NCBI RefSeq assembly: GCF_010119385.1
Contig: NZ_VFIE01000030.1
Span: 1 to 49,918, forward strand
Direction of reading: 5' to 3'
DNA: 49,918 nt
Source: Nesterenkonia haasae
GTDB lineage: Bacteria; Actinomycetota; Actinomycetes; Actinomycetales; Micrococcaceae
Positions 42,001 through 49,918 of this stretch are shown in pieces; positions within the stretch are counted from its first letter, which is position 1; each line of letters starts with the position of its first letter. The notes below the pieces were generated by a model, which was given only the letters and a program-made list of their open reading frames with translations, did not search any database and was not told where the DNA came from. The translations under genes and the position numbers were made by a program.

Positions 42001-44141
42001 GCGACGCCAAAATCCCCGCCGGCTACGACCCGGTGACCCTGGAGGTCATCCGGATGCGCCTGGACTCGATCGTGGAAGAGATGGGGATCGCCATGATTCG
42101 CTCCTCCGGATCACCTGTGATCACCGAGGGAGGCGACTTCAACACCGCCCTGTTCGACGCCGAGGGGCGCATCTACGCCTACTCCGACTTCGTGCAGATG
42201 CATATCGGCACCGGGAGCATGGCCGTCAAGCTCCTCATGGAGGCCATCGAAGGCGAGCCGTTGTCCCCCGGTGACGCCTTCATCTGCAACGACCCGCACT
42301 CCTCGGGAGCCAGCCACGCTCCCGACACGACGGTCATCTCCCCGATCTTCATCGGAGCCAAGCACGTCGGCTGGGCTCACTCCCAGGCACATCTGGTCGA
42401 TGTCGGGGGCATGAACCCGGGGGGCTTCGCCCCAGCGGCGACCGACTGCTTCAGCGAAGCGATCCGCATGCCTCCAGGGGTGAAGATCTACGACCGCGGC
42501 GAGCCGGTCGAGTCGGTCAAGCGCACCATCTTGAACAACGTACGAGTACCGAAGCTCTACTGGAACGATGTACGAAGCCTGGTCGCCAGCAACAACACCG
42601 GCATCCGCAGACTGGTGGAGACCATCAACGAGTTCGGATTGGACGAGTTCACGCGATACACCGCGCTAAACTTCGAGCTGGCCGAGCGTCTGGTGCGCAC
42701 ACGGATCACGGCGATCCCCGACGGCGTCTACCGCACATCGGACTTCACCGAACACAACGGCCACCGAGACGGCGCCTTCGAGATCGCCTGCGCCATGATC
42801 GTCGAGGGCGACAGCGTCACCTTAGACTTCGAGGGATCGGCGCCGCAGACCGACGGGTTCGTAAACTGCAGCTACGGCGCATTGATGGGCGCCATCGCGG
42901 CCGTCATCGTTCCAGTGCTCGCGTGGGACGTTCCCTTCAATGAAGGCGTGATGAGCGCATTCACAGTCCTTGCGCCGCGCGGCTCCATTGTTAATCCTGA
43001 GTCCCCGGCGCCTGTCAGCAACGGGCATCTGACGACCGGGTCCCGCGTCAGCCGGGTCGTCGCCAAGCTTTTCAGCCAGGCGTGCATGCGCAGCGAGGAC
43101 GCCGTGATCCAGCAGCGCACCCAGGGCCAGTGGGCCGACTCCTGGACCGGTGGCATCGCCGCCGGCGTCGGGGCAGACGGCGAGTACTTCGTCTTCTTCA
43201 ACATGGACGGCAGCGGATCCGGCGCAGGCGCACAACCAACCGGGGACGGCGTCGACTGCGCCGGGCTGATGACCCAGATCAACAACGTTCTTCCCGATGT
43301 CGAGATGAACGAGATGCTTTACCCCATTCTGTACCTATGGCGGGAGGTCGGGCCGACCACTGCTGGGCACGGACAGTTCCGCGGCGGCATGGGCCTCGAC
43401 TTCGCATGGACCTTGCACGGTGTCGACGAGGCCGTGCAGACGGTCTTCGCCCCCATCGCTCGGATCCCAGCCGAAGGGCATGGTGGCGGACTGCCGGCGG
43501 GCGGCAGCGGCCATGCAATCCTGCGCGGCACCAATGTCGAAAGCCTTCGGAACTCGAAAGCGGCGGTGACAAAGGGCACGGTGTTGTTCGAGTCCCGTGA
43601 CATTCCCGCGCTGAACGCTTCCGGGCTGAAGCTCTCCTCCGGAGAGGTCTTCCACCAGTGGATCGCCGGTGGCGGCGGATTCGGCGATCCACTCCTGCGC
43701 GACCCCGAGAAGGTCGCGAAGGACGTCCACGACGGATACCTCGCCGCCACGATCGCTTCACAGACCTATGGCGTCGAGCTGGGCTCCACCGGTGCGGTCG
43801 ACCACGGCGCAACGGCGGAGCGACGCACCAGTATCCGACGTGATCGAATCGGGCGCGAACCGCAGATCGCAAACGGCGAAGCCGGCGTCAGTTCGGCGCC
43901 GGTGCGCCGCGACGGGGCGTGGATCTGCCCAGCCTCCGGTGCAGTCATCAGCGAGAAGGACGACTGGCGAGAAGATGCCATCGTCAAGCAGGATGAAGCC
44001 GAAGGTTGGCTCTCCGACAACGGGACCCAGGTGCGGGGCGGAGACGGGTTCATCAGCGTCACGGTGGAACAGTTCTACTCACCCGTTTGCGGATCGCTTC
44101 TCGACACCCGGCTCGCGGTGACAGAACTCGCCCCCCACTGA
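41997..44141 (+). CDS. hyuB: Hydantoinase/oxoprolinase B subunit with C-terminal putative zinc-ribbon extension
   Basis: Partner of HyuA, 714 aa, starting at ATG 41997 inside the hyuA stop (ATGA). The HyuB core (PVTLEVIRMRLDSIVEEMG; SPGDAFICNDPHSSGASHAP; HSQAHLVDVGG; the late GGGGFGDPLLRDP) ends near residue 570. About 140 further residues follow, with a Cys pair CPASG (near 643) and CGSLLDTRLA (near 698). That segment resembles the small gamma subunit or ribbon domains of acetone/acetophenone carboxylases rather than plain oxoprolinases. It is therefore probably a fused accessory domain. A 13-bp hairpin follows before the ligase gene. Exact metal content and substrate are unproven. Confidence 0.9.
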   Translation: MSDAKIPAGYDPVTLEVIRMRLDSIVEEMGIAMIRSSGSPVITEGGDFNTALFDAEGRIYAYSDFVQMHIGTGSMAVKLLMEAIEGEPLSPGDAFICNDPHSSGASHAPDTTVISPIFIGAKHVGWAHSQAHLVDVGGMNPGGFAPAATDCFSEAIRMPPGVKIYDRGEPVESVKRTILNNVRVPKLYWNDVRSLVASNNTGIRRLVETINEFGLDEFTRYTALNFELAERLVRTRITAIPDGVYRTSDFTEHNGHRDGAFEIACAMIVEGDSVTLDFEGSAPQTDGFVNCSYGALMGAIAAVIVPVLAWDVPFNEGVMSAFTVLAPRGSIVNPESPAPVSNGHLTTGSRVSRVVAKLFSQACMRSEDAVIQQRTQGQWADSWTGGIAAGVGADGEYFVFFNMDGSGSGAGAQPTGDGVDCAGLMTQINNVLPDVEMNEMLYPILYLWREVGPTTAGHGQFRGGMGLDFAWTLHGVDEAVQTVFAPIARIPAEGHGGGLPAGGSGHAILRGTNVESLRNSKAAVTKGTVLFESRDIPALNASGLKLSSGEVFHQWIAGGGGFGDPLLRDPEKVAKDVHDGYLAATIASQTYGVELGSTGAVDHGATAERRTSIRRDRIGREPQIANGEAGVSSAPVRRDGAWICPASGAVISEKDDWREDAIVKQDEAEGWLSDNGTQVRGGDGFISVTVEQFYSPVCGSLLDTRLAVTELAPH

Positions 44142-44153
44142 CATCACGATGGT

Positions 44154-44192
44154 TGGTGGGCCGGCTGCGCCACGAGCGGAGCCGGCCCACCA
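44154..44192 (+). promoter_or_regulatory. Perfect 13-bp intercistronic hairpin between hyuB and the CoA ligase
   Basis: TGGTGGGCCGGCT (44154-44166) is exactly complementary to AGCCGGCCCACCA (44180-44192), with a 13-nt loop. It lies 12 nt after the hyuB stop and 22 nt before the ligase ATG. No T-run follows, so it is more likely an RNA-stability, processing or attenuation element than a simple terminator. Confidence 0.7.
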
Positions 44193-44214
44193 CACACACG
44201 AACGAGAGAGACGC

Positions 44215-45774
44215 ATGCTTCCGTACATCGACTACTTCGACAAGGGCGTCGCGCGGTTCCCGAACCGTGACTTCCTGGTCGACGAAGCGCAACGCATCAC
44301 CTTCCAGGAGGCCGCCGACCTCACCCACCGCGTCGCCGATGGACTCCTGTTGGCCGGCCTGGGCAAGGACGACGCAGTCGCCACCATGGCTCCCAACTCG
44401 GCCATAGCCTACATCTGCCAGTGGGGCGTCATCAGGTCAGGCTCTCCGTGGCTGCCGGTCAACATCCGCAACGGCCTCGACGAGAACATTGACATCCTGA
44501 AACGGATGCGGATTCGATTCCTGTTCTTCGACAGCACACTGGCCGACCAGGCCGATCGCATCATCGCGGAAGTCCCGTCGCTGAAGCAGGCCGTCTGCGT
44601 CGACCGATCAGCCGGGTCCCACCCATCGCTGGACTCCTGGCTGCCATCGCCCGAGACTCCCCGGCAACGCCGCCATGCCAGAGGCCCCGGGGATGTTGTG
44701 TCGATACCCACGACCAGCGGAACGTCGGGGCGGCCGAAGGGGGTCATGCTCACGAATGCGAGCTTCTCCGCCGGCATCGCCAACTTCGATGCACTGATGC
44801 CATACGACGTCGCACCCGTGACACTCGCCGTCGCCCCACTGACCCATGGAGCCGGCTACTTCGCCGGAACACTCATTCCCCGTGGCGGCACGATTGTGAT
44901 GCACCGCAGCACAGACCCCGGCGACGTGCTCCGGTCCATCGAGGAGCATCAAGTCACGACGCTCTTTCTTCCTCCGACCCTGCTGTACGGGATGCTCGAC
45001 CACCCAGACGTCCGTTCCTTCGACTACTCATCGTTGCGATACCTCATCATGGGAGCCGCCCCGCTGTCCGCTACCAAGGCACGTGAAGCGATCGAGACCT
45101 TCGGTCCCGTGCTCTGTAACAACTACTCGCAGACCGAGGCACCGGTCACGGCAGCCTTCATGACCCCGCCGCAGTACGTCGAGGCGATCAACGACGAGTC
45201 CCTGTCCCGACGGATGTTCAGCGTCGGCACCGAGGCTCCATACACGCGGATCGCCATCATGGACGACGAAGGCAACCTGCTCCAGCCAGACACCCCTGGC
45301 GAGATCGTCATCCGAGGCGACGTCGTCATGAAGGGATACTTCGAGGACCCGGAGCAGACCACCTTAGCGTCGGCGCACGGGTGGCACCACACCGGTGATA
45401 TCGGGTACATCGCCCCTGACGGCTATGTGTATCTCGTCGACCGCAAGAAGGACATGATCATCTCCGGGGGCTTCAACGTCTACCCCCAAGAGGTCGAGCA
45501 GCAGATCTGGGGCTACCCCGGAATCATGGACTGCGCCGTCGTCGGAATCCCCGATGAGCGATGGGGCGAGAGCGTGACCGCGGTCATCGAAACGACCCCA
45601 GACTCCGATCTCGATATCAACGCGCTGTCGCGACACCTCCGCAGTAAGCTCGGGGGCGTCAAGGCGCCGAAACGGATCGTGGAGTGGGACCACCTTCCCC
45701 GCAGTGGCACCGGCAAGATCCTGAAGCGCGAAATCCGCGACGCCTTCTGGCAGGACCTCGATCGCAAGATCTGA
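44215..45774 (+). CDS. AMP-dependent acyl-CoA ligase (ANL superfamily)
   Basis: Acid:CoA ligase of 519 aa that adenylates a carboxylic acid and forms its CoA thioester. The P-loop is IPTTSGTSGRPKGVM (about residue 163), the A5 motif NNYSQTEAP (about 302), the A7 motif HTGDIGYI, the A8 hinge DRKKDMIISGGFNVYPQEVE and the catalytic Lys in RSGTGKILKREI (A10). The ATG at 44215 follows a GAGAGAG-type weak ribosome binding site and the 13-bp hairpin. The N-terminus MLPYIDYFDKGVARFPNRDF is typical of aromatic or medium-chain acid ligases. The presence of HyuAB and an enoyl-CoA hydratase suggests degradation of an acid after CoA activation. Confidence 0.93.
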   Translation: MLPYIDYFDKGVARFPNRDFLVDEAQRITFQEAADLTHRVADGLLLAGLGKDDAVATMAPNSAIAYICQWGVIRSGSPWLPVNIRNGLDENIDILKRMRIRFLFFDSTLADQADRIIAEVPSLKQAVCVDRSAGSHPSLDSWLPSPETPRQRRHARGPGDVVSIPTTSGTSGRPKGVMLTNASFSAGIANFDALMPYDVAPVTLAVAPLTHGAGYFAGTLIPRGGTIVMHRSTDPGDVLRSIEEHQVTTLFLPPTLLYGMLDHPDVRSFDYSSLRYLIMGAAPLSATKAREAIETFGPVLCNNYSQTEAPVTAAFMTPPQYVEAINDESLSRRMFSVGTEAPYTRIAIMDDEGNLLQPDTPGEIVIRGDVVMKGYFEDPEQTTLASAHGWHHTGDIGYIAPDGYVYLVDRKKDMIISGGFNVYPQEVEQQIWGYPGIMDCAVVGIPDERWGESVTAVIETTPDSDLDINALSRHLRSKLGGVKAPKRIVEWDHLPRSGTGKILKREIRDAFWQDLDRKI

Positions 45775-45803
45775 CGCAGGGGAAACCCGAGAAAGGCACC
45801 ACC

Positions 45804-46634
45804 ATGAATGACACCATCCCGACGGAGCACGGCGAGCCGATCGAGGTCGAGCGGAGAGGCACGGCCCTGTGGGTCTGGCTGAACCGGCCCGACGTCCTGA
45901 ACGCACTCAACCCGGAGATGCTCGATGCGATGGACGCTGCTCTGGCTGATGCGAAGGCGGACGACAGCGTCCACGGGGTCGTCGTGGCCGCTCGCGGCCG
46001 TGCCTTCTGCGCCGGTTCCGACCTCCGGTTGGTGCAGTCGCTGAACTCCGACGACGAGCCCACACCGCGCGGTCTCAGTTCTCGTCAGCAGGGGTTCCTT
46101 CATCGCGTCGGCCGGACGTTCAACGCACTCGAGGAGTTCCCCAAGCCCGTCGTCGCCGCGGTGCAGGGCATCGCTGTGGCCGGAGGTCTCGAGCTGGTGC
46201 TGTGCTGCGATTTGGTGGTGGCATCGGCAGCCGCGTCCTTCGGTGATGGCCACGCCAACTACGGCCTCATCCCGGGTGCCGGTGGGTCGATCCGGCTTCC
46301 GCGTCGTGTCGGATCGTCGTTGGCCAAGCGCATGATGTTCACCGGCGACGTGGTCCCTGCGCGCGATCTGGCCCACACCGACCTGTTAAGCGCCGTCGTG
46401 GACGCCGCGGAGCTGGAGTCCTACGTCGACGACTTGATGCACCGCATGGGGACGAAGTCCCCCCTGTCGATCCGCTTGACCAAGCGACTGGTCAACGACT
46501 CCGTCCAAGCACCGTTGGACGTCGCTCTGCGGATGGAGATCGATGCGTGTGAACTCAACGCGCAATCACACGACATGCGCGAGGGACTCGATGCGTTCCT
46601 TCAGAAGCGCGAACCACGGTTCTTGGGCCGGTAG
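45804..46634 (+). CDS. Enoyl-CoA hydratase/isomerase family protein
   Basis: Crotonase-fold enzyme of 276 aa. The oxyanion-hole segments are RAFCAGSDLRLVQSL (about residue 68) and GIAVAGGLELVLCC (about 121). The following ANYGLIPGAGGSIRLPRRVG marks the family; the Glu seen in many hydratases at the first catalytic position (E in GGLELV) is present, while the second candidate position reads GL instead of E-type. The start at 45804 is preceded by AAAGG. It is the last gene of the hyuAB-ligase operon, 29 nt after the ligase. It could hydrate, isomerise or cleave a CoA ester; the substrate is unknown. Confidence 0.9.
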   Translation: MNDTIPTEHGEPIEVERRGTALWVWLNRPDVLNALNPEMLDAMDAALADAKADDSVHGVVVAARGRAFCAGSDLRLVQSLNSDDEPTPRGLSSRQQGFLHRVGRTFNALEEFPKPVVAAVQGIAVAGGLELVLCCDLVVASAAASFGDGHANYGLIPGAGGSIRLPRRVGSSLAKRMMFTGDVVPARDLAHTDLLSAVVDAAELESYVDDLMHRMGTKSPLSIRLTKRLVNDSVQAPLDVALRMEIDACELNAQSHDMREGLDAFLQKREPRFLGR

Positions 46635-46654
46635 CCGACGCTACCTACGCACCT

Positions 46655-46708
46655 GAGGCCACCTGCACTGAGCAGCAGCTCTGGTTCCAGTCCGGTTCGG
46701 GTGGCCTC
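46655..46708 (+). terminator. Inverted repeat after the catabolic operon
   Basis: GAGGCCACC (46655-46663) pairs perfectly with GGTGGCCTC (46700-46708), with a long 36-nt loop, about 20 nt after the last stop of the operon. It could be a weak transcription end or part of an insertion-sequence terminus. Confidence 0.3.
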
Positions 46709-46730
46709 GTCGTCGCCACTTGGGGCGTTT

Positions 46731-47455
46731 AAAGCCAAGCTGGCCAGCACCGCCGTCGTTCTCGAGGGCCGCACCCAAGCCGGAGGTCGTCCGCACCTAC
46801 GGCTTCTCAAGCCTTGGTCTCACGGCTAGTCGCCCACTTCCGAGCCGAGGGTGATGCCGCTTCGAACCGGGATCTCGACCCCCGAGGACCTCACCGAACG
46901 CCATCCTGCCAGCGGTCGTCGATCTGATCGTGGACCTGCGGCAGCGGCTGTCGACGGCTGGCCTGAGCGCCGGACCCCACACCAGCGCCTGGCACCTCGA
47001 ACACCACCATTCAGCGACCGTCTCCAGGGCAACGATCGCCCGAACCCTCACCTGGGTCGGCCTCGTCACCCCTGAACCCAAGAAGCGGTCCAAGTCCTCC
47101 TACGTCCGCTTCGATGCCCCTGCCGAACCAGACCTGGCCGTCCGACTTCCCCCGCAAGCGGGAGGTGCCGTCATGAAGGCCGGAATCCCAGCCTCAACGT
47201 TCACCGACAACGGCAGGGTCTCCACACGAGGTTCGCCAGCAGGCCCGGCCGAAACACCTTCGAGCACGAACTCCGCCGCCTCCACAAGCCACCCTTCAGG
47301 GGGCCACTTGACGAACATAGGAGCATCGAACGGTTCCACCAACCCTCAAGAAATGGCTCTGCGCCCAACCCGTCCAGCCGGCCACCATCGACTGCAGGCG
47401 CTGCTCGACCCAGATGTGGTTGCCCAGCGAACCACCAGCCGCCGAGTGACAGCTG
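46731..47455 (+). pseudogene. IS481-family transposase, frameshifted and internally deleted
   Basis: Plus-strand pieces from several frames form a nearly full-length IS481 transposase outline. KLASTAVVLEGRTQA and VSRLVAHFRAEGDAA are the helix-turn-helix part. AILPAVVDLIVDLRQRLSTA, GPHTSAWHLEHHHSATVSRA and GLVTPEPKKRSKSSYVRFDA are the linker/HTH_32-like part. IPASTFTDNGRV is the DDE second-Asp region, and LKKWLCAQPVQPATI the C-terminal region. The segment with the first catalytic Asp (QxDxTH..L) is missing between APAEPD and IPAST. Stops and shifts make it non-functional. Together with 38323-38520 it frames the hyuAB island. Confidence 0.72.
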
Positions 47456-47515
47456 AGCGGTCCAGTCGGCCGGCCGGAGGCGAGACTCGTCTCGCGGCGA
47501 CAACGCGGGGTTGGG

Positions 47516-48601
47516 TCAGCCCTGCGGAGTCACCAGCGTGCGAACACCCTGACCGGACTCCATCCGAGCAAACGCCTCGACCACGCCCTGCAGGTGGGTC
47601 CGGTCACTGATCAGACGCGAAAGATCCACTGATCCGGAAGCAGCATGGGCCGCTATGATCGGGATGTCCCGCTCCGCATCGCACGAACCGAAGACCGAGC
47701 TGGTGAGCGTCCGCGCGAAATGGTAGATCTCCATGGCGTTGAAGGTCACTTCGTCGGTGACCCGACCGACCCCGACGACCGTGCATTGTCCCCCGCGTCG
47801 CACACTTCCCCATGCCGCGCGGATGGTTGCCGGCTTGCCGACACACTCAAAGGCGTGGTCCGCGCCGCGCCCGTCAGTCAGTGCGCGGACGGCCTTCGGA
47901 AGCTTCTCCTCGAACAGGAGGAAGTCGGTGGCTCCGAGGTCACGGGCGAACGCCTCCTTCGACTCGTTGACATCGACGGCGATGATGCGAGAGGCACCCG
48001 CCAACCGAGCTCCCGCGATGGCTGAGAGCCCGATACCGCCGACTCCGAGGACGACCACGCTCTCACCCGAGCGAACGTCGGCTGTGTTCCGCACCGCGCC
48101 CATACCGGTCAGCACCGCACACCCCATAACGGCCCCGACATCGAAACCGACGACGGCGGGAAGCGGGACCACACCGGACCGCGGGACGATCGCTTCCTCT
48201 GCGAAGGCGCCGGTTCCCAGCGCGACGTGAACGGGCGTGCCGTCCTCCAACACACCACCCGGTTTGCTCACCGCGCCCTCGACGACCCGACACAACCACG
48301 GCTCAGCGTGTAGGCAGAACCAGCACGACCGGCACGGCGCCGCCCAGTTGAGCACGACCCGGCCGCCGACCTCGACATCATCGACCGCCTGGCCTACCTC
48401 GATGACGACGCCGGCGGCCTCGTGCCCGAGCACCACCGGGAACTTCGGCGTGATCGTCCCGTTGACCATCGACAGGTCAGAGTGACAGACACCGGCTGCC
48501 TCGATGCGGACACGGACATCCCCCGCACCGAGCTCCGGCAGTGTCACCTCCACAACCTCCGGCGGCACGCCGACCTCGAACGCGACGAGTGCCTTCACCA
48601 T
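47516..48601 (-). CDS. Zinc-dependent alcohol dehydrogenase (MDR family)
   Basis: Medium-chain alcohol dehydrogenase of 361 aa. Catalytic zinc ligands are Cys in AAGVCHSD and His in LGHEAAG, with a third Cys in MGCAVLTG. The structural-zinc lobe CRSCWFCLHAEPWLC is complete. The NAD-binding Rossmann motif is VVLGVGGIGLSA (about residue 181). The pattern fits the NAD/mycothiol- or NDMA-dependent actinobacterial branch. The ATG at 48601 overlaps the stop of the aldehyde dehydrogenase gene by one nucleotide, so the two are co-translated. Together they would oxidise an alcohol to its acid, feeding the adjacent acyl-CoA ligase. Confidence 0.93.
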   Translation of the reverse strand: MVKALVAFEVGVPPEVVEVTLPELGAGDVRVRIEAAGVCHSDLSMVNGTITPKFPVVLGHEAAGVVIEVGQAVDDVEVGGRVVLNWAAPCRSCWFCLHAEPWLCRVVEGAVSKPGGVLEDGTPVHVALGTGAFAEEAIVPRSGVVPLPAVVGFDVGAVMGCAVLTGMGAVRNTADVRSGESVVVLGVGGIGLSAIAGARLAGASRIIAVDVNESKEAFARDLGATDFLLFEEKLPKAVRALTDGRGADHAFECVGKPATIRAAWGSVRRGGQCTVVGVGRVTDEVTFNAMEIYHFARTLTSSVFGSCDAERDIPIIAAHAASGSVDLSRLISDRTHLQGVVEAFARMESGQGVRTLVTPQG

Positions 48602-49918
48602 CAGAATGTCTCCTTCACCTGGATGGACTTGACTTCCTCGAACTCCTCGAGGCCGTACCGGCCCATCTCGCGCCCGTTGCCGGATTGCTTGTACCCACCG
48701 AATGGCGCCAACGGGTTGTAGGACGCGCCATTGACGTCGACCGTCCCCGTCCGCATGGCCCGGGCCACGGCCATCGCTCGATCGTGATCGGCGCTCCAGA
48801 CACTTCCATGCAGCCCGAAGCGCGAATTGTTCGCAATCTCGATCGCGTCCTCGTCACCGTCGTGCCCGAGCACGCACAGCACCGGCCCGAAGATCTCCTC
48901 CTGCGCGATGGCCGCGTTCGGGTCGACGTCTCCAAACACCGTCGGCCTGACGTAGAAGCCACTCTCGAAGCCAGTGGGTACTTCGGGCCCGCCGGTCACC
49001 AGCAGGGAGCCGTCATCGATGCCACGCTGGATGTACTCGCGCACGCTGTCGCGGTGCGAGGCGCTGGCCATCGGACCGAGCTTCGTCGACGCGGCTCGAG
49101 GATCCCCGGGGGCAAAGGCTGCCGCGAACTGCTCGGCCAGCTCCAGGGCGCGGCTCATGAGAGGTCGCGGCACGACAAGCCGGGTCCATGCGGTGCAGGT
49201 CTGCCCGCCGTTGAGGAACGCGTTCGAGACCCCGACCTTGACCGCCAGGTCAAGATCGGCGTCATCGAGCACGACGTTGGCCGACTTGCCGCCGAGTTCG
49301 AGGGTGACGCGCTTGACCGTCGGGGCGGCGGCCATCGACACGGCAGTCCCACCGCGAACCGATCCGGTGAACGAGACTCCGTCGATCTCGGGGTGTGCTG
49401 CGAGAGCCGCACCGACCTCGTGACCCCTTCCGTTGACGAGGTTGACGGTGCCCGGTGGAAGGTCGAGCCGATCGAGCTCGTCGAGCAGGATGCTGGTCGT
49501 GAGCGGTGCGACTTCGCTCGGTTTCACCACCACGGTGCAGCCCGCCGCCAGCGCCGGTGCAAGTTTGGCGACCACCTGGTGCAGTGGATAGTTCCACGGC
49601 GCGATAGCTGCCACCACTCCGAGTGGCTCCCGCAGCACCATCGTGTTCGCGATACGTTCCGGCTCGTCGCCCGCCGACAGCAGGTCCACGTAGCTGCGCA
49701 ACACCGTGACCGGGAGGCTCGCCTGAATCCGTTGGGCGGTGCGCAGCGGGGTGCCGACCTCATCGCAGATCAGGCCGGCGATCTCGTCAGCTCGTGCCTC
49801 AAGTCGGTCGGCCAGCTTGGCCAGCACGTCAGCACGCTCCGTGCGGCTCGTGCTTGACCATTTAGGGAAGGCAGCTCGGGCCGCGTCGGCTGCCCTATCG
49901 ACATCGACTTCGTCTCCG
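48601..49918 (-). CDS. Aldehyde dehydrogenase (partial, 5' end beyond the window)
   Basis: NAD-dependent aldehyde dehydrogenase. The frame is open to the right edge, and the sequence before the annotatable start (AADAARAAFPKWSS and TERADVLAKL) is family-like, so the true start is outside and the first in-frame start at 49827 is internal. The conserved APWNYPLH, Glu in TLELGGKSANVV and nucleophile Cys in NGGQTCTAWTRLV are present. The C-terminus is normal (SGNGREMGRYGLEEFEEVKS). Its TGA overlaps the alcohol dehydrogenase ATG. It probably oxidises the aldehyde made by that enzyme. Confidence 0.93.
   Translation of the reverse strand, partial: GDEVDVDRAADAARAAFPKWSSTSRTERADVLAKLADRLEARADEIAGLICDEVGTPLRTAQRIQASLPVTVLRSYVDLLSAGDEPERIANTMVLREPLGVVAAIAPWNYPLHQVVAKLAPALAAGCTVVVKPSEVAPLTTSILLDELDRLDLPPGTVNLVNGRGHEVGAALAAHPEIDGVSFTGSVRGGTAVSMAAAPTVKRVTLELGGKSANVVLDDADLDLAVKVGVSNAFLNGGQTCTAWTRLVVPRPLMSRALELAEQFAAAFAPGDPRAASTKLGPMASASHRDSVREYIQRGIDDGSLLVTGGPEVPTGFESGFYVRPTVFGDVDPNAAIAQEEIFGPVLCVLGHDGDEDAIEIANNSRFGLHGSVWSADHDRAMAVARAMRTGTVDVNGASYNPLAPFGGYKQSGNGREMGRYGLEEFEEVKSIQVKETF

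Noticed and set aside
48541-49857. Plus-strand frame of 438 codons opposite the aldehyde dehydrogenase
   Set aside because: Antisense shadow rich in Arg/His/Gly; the minus strand encodes a clear aldehyde dehydrogenase.

Overview
The window looks like a chromosomal segment of a high-GC Gram-positive bacterium (Actinobacteria, probably order Micrococcales; genus not determinable from the sequence alone). The grounds are the G+C-rich third positions, frequent GTG/TTG starts, a DesK/NarL-type two-component pair beside a MacB-type ABC transporter, a zinc-free MoeZ-type ThiF with a rhodanese tail, a GabD2-like dehydrogenase, MmyB-type regulator remnants and actinobacterial CocE/NonD hydrolase remnants. 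No rRNA, tRNA or CRISPR array was seen.

Region 1 (1-31.6 kb) is compact with few gaps. From the left: histidine kinase, response regulator and ABC ATPase (minus); HAD phosphatase, glycerophosphodiesterase and a PLDc_N-domain protein (plus); an ABC permease/ATPase pair (minus); a phosphatidylcholine-synthase-like enzyme (plus); a PfkB kinase; a minus-strand run of VTT-domain protein, CDP-alcohol phosphatidyltransferase, methyltransferase, thiS, thiG and MoeZ/ThiF; a type II haloacid-dehalogenase-like protein; a type III polyketide synthase-methyltransferase-flavin monooxygenase operon facing a UbiA prenyltransferase (an srsABC-like phenolic lipid/quinone locus); an orphan ABC-class ATPase; a DMT exporter; an aldehyde dehydrogenase/SDR pair; a small membrane protein, flavodoxin-like protein and thiO (glycine oxidase, 13 kb away from thiSG); PhzF with a divergent LysR; an MFS exporter with a second LysR; and an HSL-type esterase.

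Region 2 (31.6-39.9 kb) is a decayed, rearranged accessory zone. It holds an ATP-grasp N-terminal stub joined to a frameshifted, internally deleted CocE/NonD hydrolase, an intact VOC protein, an AraC regulator, a broken MmyB/XRE regulator that has lost its helix-turn-helix, a 43-codon small ORF coupled to an MFS exporter, a FrnE-like DsbA protein, an IS481-type transposase stub and a broken DUF7064-like gene. A near-identical 22-bp direct repeat (31635-31656 and 38258-38279) brackets about 6.6 kb of this zone.

Region 3 (39.9-49.9 kb) is a catabolic island. An intact operon encodes HyuA, HyuB with an extra C-terminal putative zinc-ribbon segment, an acyl-CoA ligase and an enoyl-CoA hydratase. 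A degenerate IS481 transposase lies downstream, and a Zn-alcohol dehydrogenase with an aldehyde dehydrogenase (running off the right edge) lies on the opposite strand. The parts suggest alcohol -> aldehyde -> acid -> acyl-CoA processing together with an ATP-dependent carboxylase/hydrolase of the acetophenone-carboxylase/oxoprolinase type. The substrate cannot be read from sequence. The HyuAB-ribbon/ligase/hydratase island and the srsABC-like locus are the most promising places for new biology.
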